A DNA stretch of 64,000 nucleotides from the NCBI GenBank assembly GCA_000499405.2, contig HG738137.1:5146001-5210000 (forward strand). Direction: 5' to 3'. The stretch comes from Onchocerca volvulus. Taxonomy: Eukaryota; Nematoda; Chromadorea; Rhabditida; Onchocercidae. This document shows positions 24,864 through 38,800 of this stretch, piece after piece. The translations under genes were made by a program, and so were the position numbers. A model generated the notes under the pieces. That model made no database searches, was not told the origin of the DNA, and worked only from the letters and a program-made list of their open reading frames with translations. The first letter of the stretch is position 1. Each line of letters opens with the position of its first letter.

Positions 24864-26699
24864 CTGCAACGACTATGTATACAGTGTCGATCCGATATAC
24901 GCAAACACGTATCTCCATGCTAATCTTTTAGCAGAATCTATAGAAAAGACGCCATGCATTACAATTGTGAAAGTCAATACAAGTCAGTCAAGATAATATG
25001 ATTATGCCAAGCATGCACGTTTATATGAAATGCCCAGCAGAAATTAAAAAAAAAATTGAAATGAACGATAAAGTCTGCCCAAAATGTGCTTGGAATTTTA
25101 ACATGAATAGATGAAATGAACAGATTGAATTTCCCTTACTTTACATTATGCAAATTTATAGAAATAATAAAAACATGCAGCAACATGGAAATTCAGGCCA
25201 TTGCAATTATATAGGATTGAAGCTCCAAGTCGATATCTAAACGTATCATAGAGTCGCTCGTTGATAGGCTGTTTGTGTTAGTCGTTCTTTAAACAATCAT
25301 TTGTATCTAATTTTCTTTTTTCTTTTTTTTTTCGCAAAAAGATTTATTTATTGTTCAAAATAGAAAGCATTAGATATTCGGATATTAAATGGAATATGAA
25401 AAAAATATAGCAACATTATTGTTAATTGGACATGAAGTTATGGAATGATCAAATGAAAAATTATTCTCGCACAAAGGAATAAAATTCTGAACTAAAACAG
25501 CTTGGATTTATAGTAATAACGGACTAATTGAGAGAAGTTCAAGACTTTAAATTAATTATGACAAATATCTCCTATGCATTCTTTCCTGCAATACTACTCA
25601 TTCCAATCTAAGTTTGCTATGCTTTATCAACTAACCCTTTAGGAATCAGAGTTGCAAAAGACCCTCTTATTTTGTGATATGATGGGCTGGTCTGATGGTT
25701 TTTGTTCGGAACAATTTGCTTAGCTTGGCATTAGATGTATTGGTGAAGTGGGTTAAGGTTAAATTAAAGTAAGGCAGAGAAGGTCAGCAGCTGGGGTCAT
25801 TTGTGTTGTTCAGAAAGTGGATAAGTTCGTCAACTCATAATATTGCATTGATCGCACTTTCCTGTTAGGTTAAGGCATCTCATTTAGATTCTTTCTTTCA
25901 GCATTAAAAATCTGCTTACATTCCTTTATTTTTTTTTGCTGAGTTTAGCAGTGTCCGAAACTGTAACTTTTATTTTGTCCATATTTACATGGCTTTCTGT
26001 TTTTACTTCATTTATGTCTTATCCATATTTCTTGCGTGAAATGGAAGGATAGATGGACTTGGAGGGTTGATTATATGTTATTTAAGGCATTATTTATCAA
26101 TATATACAGTTCCAGACACCAAAATCATAGAATAAATTGAGTAAATGATGGGTGATTGATGAAAGAGGACATATAAAGTACTATGTAAAAGCCAGTTATT
26201 TCAGAAAACAACAAAGAATCTTCCTCCTTTCCTATGGTATGAACACATGATTCATAAATATGCACCACATATCATTAGTTGATCTTTGAGACAAATTTAC
26301 GACTCTCAGTTTCATCTCGTCTTAGTTTTTTTTTTTAATTTTTAAAGTTGTTACAGGACTTTCACTATGCATAAAAGAGATGAAGTTATTTTGAGCTCTT
26401 TTTGGTGCATTAATTTTTTTTTTCCATATTCCATCTAATAGTTTCCTAATTGCGATATACTATCTCTCAACTATGACTTAACAATAGCATGCTGGTGAAT
26501 CAATCATTCGAATGATGAAATATGTAAAATTGCAAGCGATTTCTGAATTAATTTTTTTTTATAAAATTGTCGACATTGGTGTTTTAATTTATTCATATAT
26601 TCGTATATTTTTCATTTTCCAATCATTAGTTTGATCGTAATATTAACAGCGAAAAAAAGAACAGCAATCATTTCGTGGTGGAATATTACATCGGCAGTT
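24864..26699. other. Divergent intergenic region between the 117-aa gene and lst-2
   Basis: 1.8 kb holding both promoters. It has T-rich tracts and no open frame of note. I see no specific regulatory motif I could defend. Confidence 0.55.
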
Positions 26700-29600
26700 A
26701 TGCAAAGCTTGCGTTAGTTTTATTCTTTTTTTTCCAGCTGTAGATTATATTGAAAATTTCACTTAAATAACAGTTATTATGCCGAACTTTTATTACTTTA
26801 GGTAAGCTAGTCAATAAGCCTCGTGTAGATGACTGGAATCCACTGGCCAAATTTTATTATGCAGACGAGGCACTTAACGCAGTGGCCAACGAACTAGATT
26901 CGTTTGATGGACGTCGTGACCCAGAGCGTTGTAGCCAGTTAGTCAACAAACTGAGGCAAGCACAAGATCGTCTGTTGCATATAATCAGTCAGTTTATCGT
27001 TTTTTTTTTTTTTTTTGTCTTCAAATACCCTAGCAAGTCAATAAAGTCTAGGGTATTATATTTAGCTTGCTTCATTCATTCGTTAAATATTCTGTCTCTA
27101 AAGATAGTTGTGATTCTGTTCTAGAACCAATAAAATTGCATCAATATATTAAAATTATTTCACTCCAAAGGTTAAAGATTTTTCTCAAACGGTATTCGCT
27201 TTAGCTTTGTTACAGCAGAAATGATACAGCAAGTATTTCCGCGTGAATCAGATCGTGCGTGTCGTGATTACCGTGTAAAATTTCCAGAAGAAATCATGCA
27301 TGACAATTTACCCGGACAACTTTGGTTCGGCGCCGAGGTAAACTTCTTGTTCTTAATTATTTTGTCTATAGACAATAATTAGTTGTACTCGTCATTAGCC
27401 CTAGATCGAGATGTTAATGCTGTTTGATATTTTCAATGCATTATATCTTGTTGTTGTATGTAGTCACTTAGTTAGGTCTAAATAATTAAACTGTCATTAC
27501 ATAGAAGCGGAAATTAATAAATTTCTTATTTCAGTGCCTTACAGCAGGATCTAACATAATTGATCATGAAGTAGAATCAGAAGCCATAAGACCAATGGCT
27601 CGTGCGCTAACAAAACATTTGGACACCTTGCGTGATTTGCTGAAAGATCAGTCTCTTAGAGACCCAACTCATTATAGCGATAAAGTGAAAAGAAGTTTGA
27701 AGCATTTCGACCAACTTTTTGCGGAATTTGAACTAAAGTTAGTGAGTAAAGTTAGTTTATAGCGATAAAATATGAAAGCACGTAGATATATTGTAGAAGA
27801 TGAGTATTGTAAAAGTGTATCACGAATGAATTTTCCAGCATAATATGAATAGTATCTGCATGCTTAATATTTTGTTATCATAAATGTTTTATGGAATGTA
27901 TCTTGCATTTTAAGACATTAGGTCATGCAGAATCTGATATCATTTTCCTTTCTGGGACCGATTTATCAAGTTTTTAAGAATTTCTTGAAGTTGTCTAACT
28001 TTTGAAATATTGATTTAATTAACAGTTAAGAAATATTTTGTGTAAAACTAATATTTCAGTTATGTAAGTGCCATGGTTCCAGTGAAAAGTGTGAAAGAGT
28101 ATGATTGTCAATTAGACATTGCTGTTTTGTTTTCAGAAACTTTAGACAGGTTCATTATTTATTTCTTTTTGCTCAAAAATTGATTTGCAAAAATTGAAAC
28201 ATTTGGAAATGGCATAAAAATTCAATTTTTATTTCACTATTAAGCTTTTTAAAATTAGTTGTATAGTTATGATACTACATTTCAATATATGCTGTTTTCT
28301 TTTGAAACCTTGAATCTTAGTATCATTAATTCAAATTTTTATTGCTTATAGGGCTCTTAGGTTAAATTATCTAACGCAGGATCAGATCGATGATTGTGAT
28401 CCCATTGTAATGATTGCTATTCCACGCTTAGCCATTGTTTGGTGAGTTCTGCTTTTTAATTTTCATTTACTTTTTATGTGAAATTGAAAGAACTGAATAT
28501 TTGATTGACATTGTGTAACAATCAATTAAGGGACCAACTAATATTGTTATGCTAAATTCATCAATGAGAATTGCGTAAATGAATTGTTTTGCAGTGGTCT
28601 TTTATATTTTCCGGAAGGAGCGCTTAATGTGGATGCAAATCCTGAAACATTGTCAGATATGTTTCGCTCATTTCATAGTCTGTTGGTGAAAATTCGCGAT
28701 CTATTGCGTATTCTAAATGTGCATGAATTACATCGTGTCGAGAAAGCTCTGTGTACTGGCGAAACACAACTTAAATTTGGTGAGCATGAACACTCTTTCT
28801 GCTCTCGTAATTCATTCGAAAAGGCAAATATACACAAACGCCAGGAAATGAAGAAATGATTTTGCATTTGTTTGGATAAAGTTGATTAATCTGAGAAATC
28901 CAAGCTGTTTGTACTCGACATATATTGGCATTTATTAATGTCGACAAATTACTGGTACTTGTTTCAGTTTGCTTAAATCATTAAAAACTCTTCTTTATTT
29001 TTGTTTAGCTATTCCAGATGAAGATAATGTCGAGGAAGCATTGACTATAGCAAATTTTCATTTAAAAACTACTGGAAAAGAAGAAAGGATCTTGAAAGCG
29101 CAGAAATTACAGTAAGGATTCGACTACTGATTATAATTATTTAGGAAAAGATGACGAGGATTTTTGCTTCGTTGAAGTTGAAGTTGAATTTGGAAGGTTT
29201 ATTGAGAATGAATATAAAAGGTTAAAAATTGTAGTGAATAGCATGATATTTTCTGTTCTCATACTTTATACAACAGCATCATCTTAGCCGTAGTTAATTC
29301 TAATTTAGTTTAGTTGTACTGGTGAGTGGGATGAAATTCTTAGTAAATTTTTTGGATTAGATGCTTTCGGAACTCACTCTTTCATTAATTAATTTATTTA
29401 TGATTAGGAATAAATACACAGGCTACTTATAGTTGGCTTATCGTTTTGATTTTCCACTGTTTTTTCAGGATTTAACTATTAGTAGGAATTGATTAGTGGA
29501 AAGAAATAAATATAGTTAAAAGAGCTGAGTCTTAGAAGAAATTAATCTGGATTCATTTCTCTTTTAAGAACATTAAAAACATAGTAAAAGCCATTAAAAT

Positions 29601-32116
29601 TAGTTCTTTATTATTTGAAATAGCCAGGTTTTTCTTCATTATATTTCCTTCGTTCTAATCCTCATTTTTATTCGTATTCGTTTTTCTTAATTTAATTTCA
29701 TTTTAGCTCCTCATTTTTATCAACAGTCATCATTACTAGTTCATTTTGAATATTTTTTTTTTTTCTGATTTCATATCATTTTTATTTATCGTTGCTTCTA
29801 TCCAATTCAAGGTGGTTACTTTGACAACAACCCAATCTCGATGTTTTACAGATTGTTAATTGAATAGATCGATTAATGATGTATGAAATAATATCATTTT
29901 TATTTTCATATTAACATTTTTATAGATCGGACGTCTCTTCGGGCTCAAATTCCTCAGATGATGGTGATTGCGATGCGCCCAGTGCTTCCAGTGCTGCGTA
30001 TTATGCAAATAATTTTGTACATAGGATGTTATCGCCAATGTATTTCAGAGGCAATAATGAAAGTAGCGGTATTAAGAGTTCTCCAAAATTGGATCTTTTA
30101 ATGTAAGTTGGAAAATTTTGATTGTTATTTTGATTTAAAATCATAAATGCCATCTTTGTTCAACATAATTTTTTTGTTCTCCATGTTAATTCTCTCCTTT
30201 GTTCATCAAGTTTAAAAAACGAACCTGTGTTTGGCTAACAAATGGATATAAAGATTTAAGTGATTATTAGTGAATTTTACTATGAAAATTGATCTCTTCA
30301 ATGATTCAACGAATGAAATTCTTCGCAGTATGACTAGTCCACCAGATCCTCATCGCTTACGTGCTCGATTTCGTTCCTCTGCCGATTTGATACATCGTTT
30401 ATTTGTATGCATATGCGGTGTTGCTGATCAGTTGCAAACGAATTATCCTACTGATCTACGACGTGTACTAAAGATGATTTTGCAGCCGAACGATGTTGTA
30501 CCAATTTTTGAGGCTTGTTATTTTTATTTTTGTTTACAGTTCAGCTTCCCATACGATTAGTTTTTTATTATCATTATATTTGAATTTGAAATCGATTTTG
30601 AACATGTATGTTGATTTTTTACTTACTACTTCGCTTGAAATTTTCCATTTAAAAAATTGGATTGAAAAAAGGTGCTTGTACTCATAATCTTAAAATAATG
30701 ATTTGCTATTTCAAAAAGTATATTTTCAAAACACTTTTTGAAAAATTTTTCATCACTCGTTTGTATTAATTTTGCTGTAGGACCACATTCTGTTTTTAGA
30801 TATCCGGAAAAACAGCGCCAAATCCGGAGAACGAGGAGGAAATGGGTGTAGAAGTGCAAGAAGCGCTTCCTTTACCTTCCCTTATCGGTTAGTTTTTTCT
30901 TTTTTCTTTTCTTTTATTTTGAAAAAAAAGCAAAATCAAAATATTACCATTTTTCTGTAGGTGTTCGTTGGGTGCCAGATAGTGACTGTGAGCAGTGCAC
31001 GGCCTGTGGCGCACAATTCACATTGGTCCGACGCCGTCATCATTGCCGCAATTGCGGAAGAATCTTTTGCTCGCGTTGTTCTGCCAACTCCTTACCGCTT
31101 CCCGAATTGGGTTATGACAGGAAAGTAATGATTTCTTCGCATTTGTATAAGACATTTTTTTCATTTTCTTTTGCCTTTTTTTAACATTTCGAATATATTT
31201 GACTTCTAAATATTACATTTTTTTTGCTCTTTTCTCTGTGAAAGGTTGTTCTAATTAAAGCTGCTATTTTTTTGTTATGATGTCGTATTTTTTAATATGT
31301 TATTGGTAATATGTGATAATGGGAATAGGGATCCATTTTTGTTTGATTTTTTCTTGCAGCATATTTTTCTTTTAGTTTAAGTTTTCTAAATTACACCAGA
31401 GTTTTTTTTAGAATTTATTCCATCTTTCAAAGCTTGATTTTGCAATTATTGTTTTAATATGTACCGATATCTCCACATTTCAGGTTCGTGTATGTAACTT
31501 GTGCTTTTTATACAAAATTAATCCATTTTCACCTTGTACAAGTCAATCAAATTCGTCACGAAATCATTCAACTAGTGCATTTAATAATACTGTCACTCCT
31601 GGTGCAAGTGGTATAATTTTTAATTTATTCTGCTAATTTTTTCCTCCAGGCTATAAGACCAAAAATTTTTATCCTAGCAAACAGGTCTATAATTATTTCT
31701 GCATTCTATAATTGTTAAAATAATATTTGATTTTCAGTTTTACTGATTTATTTTGTCTTTTTTTTAATTGTCTTTTTTGTCTTTTTTTTATAATTGTCTT
31801 TTTTATAATAGTTAATTTTATATTTTTCAATTTTTTAACTTTATAATTGTCTTTATAAAAACTTCATATAAACGTAATTTTATAATTGTCTTTTTTTTTA
31901 ATGTAAACGCTCTACGTTTCTTTTTCAAATTTTAGTATGTGTAGATTTGCAGTTAAATTGCATTGTGAACATTTTTCATCTCTTTATTTGCGTAGTCATG
32001 GATTCATTTAATTATTCTTTATTTTAGTGTTGAATCAGGGTGAACATGAAGAAAGGGATGAGGATGAATCACAAAATAACGAATCAACCGTAGCAACAAC
32101 AGCAACCGCTATATAA
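26700..32116 (+). CDS. lst-2: LST-2 / ZFYVE28 homologue, endosomal FYVE-domain negative regulator of EGFR signalling
   Basis: Fourteen exons (plus): 26700-26712, 26802-26987, 27216-27337, 27535-27737, 28060-28149, 28352-28441, 28595-28779, 29009-29111, 29926-30102, 30329-30497 (end could be 30494), 30800-30887, 30961-31124, 31484-31610, 32028-32116; 601 aa. The first exon is only 13 nt and gives MQSLR, aligning with the start of human ZFYVE28. Family blocks follow: [39 protein letters not shown], then [13 protein letters not shown]. The FYVE domain (about 479-536) has [14 protein letters not shown] and RVCNLC, all the PI3P-binding signatures. The lysine monoubiquitinated in the human protein (K87, in VKFPEEI) is conserved. 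The link between FYVE and the N-terminal half is shorter than in vertebrates, and the acidic tail ends TATAI. Known role: LST-2 opposes LET-23/EGFR-Ras signalling in C. elegans. Confidence 0.96.
31755..31905. repeat. Imperfect repeats of a TATAATTGTCTTTTT unit in the last lst-2 intron
   Basis: At least four spaced copies of (A)TAATTGTCTTTTT occur in about 150 bp of the T-rich intron between 31610 and 32028. Probably low-complexity expansion. Confidence 0.6.
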
Positions 32117-35100
32117 ATTCATTCGGGTGCTATTTATGCTAATCTTTATCCTTAATTTTATTGTAATTAATGGGTTACTGACTTTATCACTTAAAAAAAT
32201 TTGTTAATACTTGAGTTATTGCTAAAAATTTTGCCAAGATATCCAGATTTTTAAGGTTTAAATAGAAATAAATATGATTCAAAAATTAATTACTTTTCAG
32301 TAGTGGTACACTATTCTTTTTTTTTTCGATATTTTTGCCTAGAATTTCCAACAAGCCAACAGAATTTTTATTTTTCTGATGTTTGTGTTTTCTATGCTAA
32401 GTATAGTTTCTTGTAAATTGTTTTCTTATATTTGATGCAGATATTATAAGCGTCTTTAAATTTTTTACTGTTTTTTTTTTGCATAATTTTGCCTTAATAT
32501 TAGAAGCAGATATAAATACAATATATTAGCATTAATTTTTCATACTCTAAATAAGCAATTTTTTACTTTTGGAACATAGCATTTTTTTCTTCATGTAGTG
32601 CGTGTTTTCATCACATATCCATTCATTTTTTGCGCCTTAAATTTATTGCTGAAGTGGAATCTTCTATTCAAGACTGTCAACATTCTATTATTTAAAGCTC
32701 TCAACATTCTCTTAGTATTAAAGAATGTGAACTTTTACTTTTTTTTCATTCTCTTTTGGTTGAATGCAAGTATGCTCGCACTTTCGAAAATATTGCTCTT
32801 TCCTATTCTCTTCTCCCTGATTTGCCTTGCAACAGTTTTGTTATTTCTGAGTCCTCTTGATAAATTTATATTAGTTAGTATCATAGAAATCAGTAATTAT
32901 TTCACTGCGGATATTAATTTGTCAAGATGGCTCTAAGTGAAAGGTTTGGCGTCACAGCTGTTTATTTTTGTGAATGTATTCTCAACAGTGTTGTGATCCC
33001 TTGTTTATTGATGTTTTGCGATGTATAAAAGAATAGCATTTCTTGAGTTATATGGTTCTTTCAACTATTTCAGAAGTTTTGATTATAATCTCACGTGATC
33101 TTTGTTCCCTAGTGGAAAATGAGATCCAATGGAAGTACTCCGAAAAAAAAAAAAGAAAACTTTTATTTCATGCACTTTAACGAGATCGTTTTTAGCCAGA
33201 CCATATTTCCACTCATGTTTTAATTTTTCGTCGTTATCTATATTTCAAACAAGTATTCAAAGTAGCTCAATACTCAAAGAATAGTGCAATGTCCGAGGAA
33301 ATATGCATGATATTCTTGTCGTGAGTAGAACAAGAGATGTGTAATCTATATTTTACAATTTAATGAAGCTGTTTGAATGGGGGCTCGATTACTTCTTACA
33401 AGGGGAAATGAAGAAGCTATAAAATGGGAGATATTACTTCTAGATCTCAAAAGAGAACTGAGAAGTTTAGGGGTCGTTGGTAGATGTATTAAAGTGTTTT
33501 TATTCAAGTTCTATGTACTAAAGTGTCTTAAATTTTAAGTAAAGACCGTTGATTAACTTGCTACATCAATACCGCACTGTTTTCAATCTTCCTGCTGCTG
33601 ATGGATTTATTTCGAAATAAGAATTCCGGCTTAAACACGAGTAAGATTTATATTTTTCACTTAGACTCAGCCAAATAGATGAAAGCTTATGTTTCAACAC
33701 ATAGCGAAACAAAATGCCATTTTAGCAAACCATGATCAAACCTGAGGTCGGGTGATTGTTTGCTAAACTATCAAATATCATTAGACTACAATAATCCACA
33801 TTAGAATACAATGATCATTAGTGTAATTTGATCGTTAGGAAAATAATAATCCCATCCCTTTTCTACATTGGATACTGTTAAGAGTCGGATTAATTTGCTG
33901 CTTTGTTAGGGAAGTTTTATCTTGTTTCGTTTCAGTTAATATCATTTCCATACAGTTGTTAACTTTAGTTCACTTGGTTGCATGTCGATGATAAAATATG
34001 GTTGTCCCCATTACAGTAGGAATTGTGGGTTAAGAAATCTTAAGACTGAGTGTTTATATTCACAAAACAAGCCTTGTTATGCTAGATACTTTATAATGTT
34101 TATTCGGAAGAAAACATTCAAATAGCACAATGGTTAAGGTAATCATTACTACATTATTTTTTATGTTATTGTTTCATGCACTATTCCTGCCTACTTTTCG
34201 CATTTATTTATGAACTACAGGAATGTTTGAAAAAACTGATGCAACTCCGTACATTTTCAAGAAGACGGTATGAAATATTTTACATCGGATCCCTTAGATT
34301 GCGAAAATCAATATTTCATTTCAAATGAAAAAGAAAATGCATTTATAATTGTTATTTCATTTCATAGAGCTATTTAGTACGTAAAATATTCGTGCGGAAA
34401 ATGATAAAAGATTTTATTATATGGTACATCGAAGGAAATATAATTTTTGCGATGTGTGTATAGATAATTCATTAAATCAGATTCATTAAATTAGAATGTT
34501 AAGTTTTTTTGAATTATTAAAATTGGAAAATACATCAAACATCATATGGCAGTGCTACTTATTTAAAAAAATAAAAAAAATAAATAAATTTAATCCTTTG
34601 CTGTAAAAAAGTGAAGCAGCCGAATTGACATTTATAAAAAAAAAAAATAATAAAGATAGTTAATGCTATCTGCTCAGCTAATAAATGGCAGATCAAACGT
34701 ATGAAACGAAAGTATTGCATGACTTTCTTAGTGTTTTAGTATTTGTTGAAATTGATGAAAAAGTGTCGAATATTACAATTGCTACATTAAAGATTTAAAA
34801 GTATTTTTCCAGCAAAACTTTGGGACTAACTGTTCGTCAATTTTCATTTGTATGATCAGCATTCATACACGACATAATGTCGACTCGATCATCTCGACTA
34901 CATTTCGTTATTGCAAAAATTGGAAATGCTTATTCTCATCATTCACAATTCAATAATTCTAATTATTTTAACATTACCTAATTGATTCTGATTGTCGATT
35001 TTCCTATGGAAAACATGAATGCATCGCTAATTTTTGGGATAAAAAAAAAAAGAAACAATAAACGTAATACAAAGAGAAATTTTTCTAAATTTTCAAAAAT

Positions 35101-35810
35101 TCTGTCTAATTCCCTTTTAAAAAATAGCTCAAGTCGAAAAAAGAAACGTTTAGATTTTCACTATTTTGATCTTAACTTCGATCTCGGAAGCAGAATGATA
35201 CACTATAGCTTAAGCCTCTCAAAAGTTTTTCTAATATCCTATTGAATAAAAAAATAATTAAAAAATAAAAAATCTTCACAGACCAAGTAGGATCTTTTTT
35301 ATCGAAGAAGTTGGTGTCGTAATTGATATCATACAAATCATCCATATTAATCTTGTACTTGGATATGGTTTGTAAGAATAATTTCAATCAACATAAATGA
35401 AACGAAGATTAAATTAGGTATTGCGAAGAGCAGAAAAATAGATTAATCATACATTGATAGAGTTTAAGAATGTTAATCAGAAAAAAAAAATTGACTAGAA
35501 AAATAGTGAAGATGAGTCATGCAAGACCAGACAACAATCACAGCTTAGATAATTTTTTCACATCGAGAAAGTCTTAAAATTTTATAAAAAAAAAATATGT
35601 AAATGGTTTATCAGTTCAGAATATTAACAACTATTTTATGATTAGAAATTGAAGCAATTCAAACTACAAAACACATGTGAGTCAATTGCTCAACAGTTTA
35701 AAAAAAAAAATCGGAGAATTCTATAAAATTGCTATCCTTTTTGACTTGCAAAATAAGATTAGAGGAGAAAAAGAAATTCAAAATCAATTAATTTAAAAAA
35801 GAGAAATCAT
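32117..35810. other. Intergenic between convergent lst-2 and MAGUK genes
   Basis: 3.7 kb, AT-rich. A polyA signal for lst-2 is at 32267-32272. A 112-codon hydrophobic plus-strand frame at 32598-32936 is the longest, but it is T-rich low-complexity sequence without domain or splice support, so I do not call a gene. Confidence 0.55.
32267..32272 (+). terminator. AATAAA polyadenylation signal of lst-2
   Basis: Canonical hexamer about 150 nt after the lst-2 stop codon. Confidence 0.5.
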
Positions 35811-38800
35811 TTATTTTCGACGCAGCCAAGCTTCTGGTACCCATTGTACTTCATCTCTCAATTCATTTAAAGCTTCCATCAATCTAAAATTATATCTTAT
35901 GAACTTCTAATATTTCTTTAAATGTAAATTTAGAAATAGTGTGATTCAAAACAAAATGCTTGTTCTTTGCTTGTTACATTGTTTGATCCACGTTCCAATC
36001 CAAATAGATTTCAGTAAAGCGAATTATTTCATAACAAAATCAGTCAAAAAGAAAAGAAAATACTTTTTGAACCGAAAGCCATCTCACTTACACTTTAAAG
36101 TATCCCAAAAAAATCTCGTACTGAGCAACATAACACAACAGTACTATTTGCATAACAAATAAGTAAAAAAGACCTTCTGAAAGTGGTGTCCAAATTCCTG
36201 TTTACCAAAACAATATGAAACATTTTAGCATAATTACTTTCCATCAATTCCTTATTTTCCCGAATGCAAGCTTCCATCTGTTCTTCGGTGAAAGGACGCC
36301 GTCGAAAATTATTTATTTGTCGAAAGTCGTTAATTCCTGGAGGAGCAATCAATACAACAAGTGGCATAAATTCTGCATTATATAAATATTGCAGAGCTTG
36401 CGGTCCACAATCCAATAAACAAACCCGTCCACTTCGAATGCAACTTCGTATTGTTTCCATACTGCAATGCGATATAGACAACAGAATCAAACGAAGTAAT
36501 AAAATAGGCTACAGAAAATTTCTAGTTCTAAAACATCTGATGAACTGTCAAGATTCTGCCAAGTAAAAATTAATCTCAGCAAAAAAGATTATGCTTCATA
36601 ATGGATAATAAATATTTTTTTATTCGATATTTGATGAAATAAACGAGAGCAAGAAAATAAGTCGTAAACAGAAGCATGTAGAAACCTGGTGCCGTAAAGT
36701 TGTCCATCTAATTCACCCCATTCGATCATATCACCAGTCCGAATTCTCTCTAACATTTCCTCTTTTGTTCGGAAATAATATTCGCGTCCTTCCAGTTCGT
36801 TAGATTTTGGAACTCGCGAAGTATCTGAAGAATGTGCAATCGAAATTTCATCGTTAATATTAATGATCATAAAAATTATTAGACTTCTCATACCATTATG
36901 GCCATGCGTAGCTACCATCAATGACAATAGCCTACTCACTTTCACATTCGAAAGAAGCTGAATGACACAACATCAATGTTTTCAGTTTAATCCCAAAAAG
37001 TTTTTCGATAATATATCAGATTTAGCAGAAAATAGCAAATTCTTTATCGCACATTTTTCAAATGGCCCCAATTTCAGATGTTCAAGAAGGGTCTGAAGTA
37101 ATTGACGATCAGTGTGCATTAACATCTTATTGATTAATGCACATCTATGGAGAAATCAAGGAATCTTCAGAATATGAGCAATAACATCGAATTAGTTTAC
37201 AGGGAGTAGCAGCTGCGAAATATTGAGGTAAATGGGCCAGAAGCATCGCTTTGAGAGTTCTTCGACCAACACCTGGAACACCCAACAATACGACAACTCG
37301 TCGACCATATGGAGTAAGCATCGAGATCTGCTCACCGAGTATACTCACCGGACACAATCCTGTTTGGTTTAGGTCATTCACCTTCCGTCCCTATAAAAAT
37401 TTCTAAAAATCTCCAAAAGTTTGATTGACTTGTTCTGAGCTTCTATATTATACTCACGATTTTGTGAAACTTGACTTTGCCTCTTGCCATTATAACATAA
37501 TTTCTTTCATAGCAAATATAATTTATACAAGTCAATCACATTTGCTCCCGATGGAAAATAAAAGAAAGACGGCAGATTTGAATAAATTTTAAATTGACTT
37601 TAGCAAAATAAAGTTGCCATCGATTAGATATAAAAATAATGAGTAATCTAAATAATAATGATGGAAATAGATCACATTATTGAAATATTAAAATGCTACC
37701 TGAACCCAATTAGAATCCTTGCTGAATGCTTGGATGACATCACCTTTCTTCAAACTCAAACCGTTGAAATTAGTGGGTACACGACTATCGTGCGAGCCAT
37801 CATAATCCGATTTTGCACGATAATAAACCTAAATTTGAACCGAGAACATCTCCTATATGAAAGAATGATTTATTTGAAATTAGAAAACAATCTTACTTTC
37901 AAGACATCATTATAAGTTCAGGAGAGAATGCGAAGATTCGATGAATCAAATTAAAATTGGAGTCTTAGACAAGGAATATAAATAAGAAAAATGCTTAAAT
38001 TAACTGGAAACTATTCTATCAGGGCAAAAAATCATATCGCCACTACATTTTCTAACATGGCGAGAGGAAATGTTTGAAATCGGTTTGGTCTTTTCTAGCA
38101 ATTAAGTCTTCAAATCTAGTCATACAATCAGCAAAATAAGAAAATGAAAACCTCTCGATCATTTTAATTGCTTTTTCGGGAAATATCCGTATTAAATATT
38201 AGACAAGAAGTACACCTACTGATGGTCCTTGATGCAAAGGTGTTGGCATTATTTTCAGCACGCTACTATCCTTCAATTCCGTTAACTGCTTGATCTGGGT
38301 AACAGGTAATCCATTGATTTCAATGATTGCATCGCCTGCACGAATATCCTATCAAATTTCAGCATGCATTATCAGAAGTGATAAAAGAAACCGCGTCCAA
38401 AAAATAATTAATTTCTCAAGGACAGATATGAATCAAAAAAAAAAAATGAGACTTCGACAGTTGACTCTATTGAAAGTTAATAAAACTTTCAATCTCAATA
38501 TTAGTTTTAAATTGGTTTAAATTTGAAGCCAACCACTTGTAGATCTTTCAGTTCAGCTACTATTACTTAAGATGATAACTCTACTTCATAGAAGTTTGCT
38601 CTTTTGTCCAACACAAAAAAAACCTTTGAACGCTGTATTATTCTCTACGAAAAATAGTTGGCATCATTGAATTAACCAATTCATTTAGCAAATACATGAA
38701 ATCGATAGCAGGAAAAAAAAAAATACTTTGGAGATGGAATCAGGCTTCACTCTTGTAATAATGACCAGATTCCCAACTCGATCGTAATCAACGCCACGAA

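Noticed and set aside
32598..32936. 112-codon hydrophobic plus-strand frame downstream of lst-2
   Set aside because: T-rich DNA automatically encodes Phe/Leu/Ile; no domain, no splice support, low-complexity internal repeats.
37455..37560. Open minus frame between SH3 exons of the MAGUK with a GTGAGT donor
   Set aside because: No acceptor gives a compatible phase; joining 37700 directly to 37390 yields a normal SH3 end (SNWVQGRKVNDLNQTGL).
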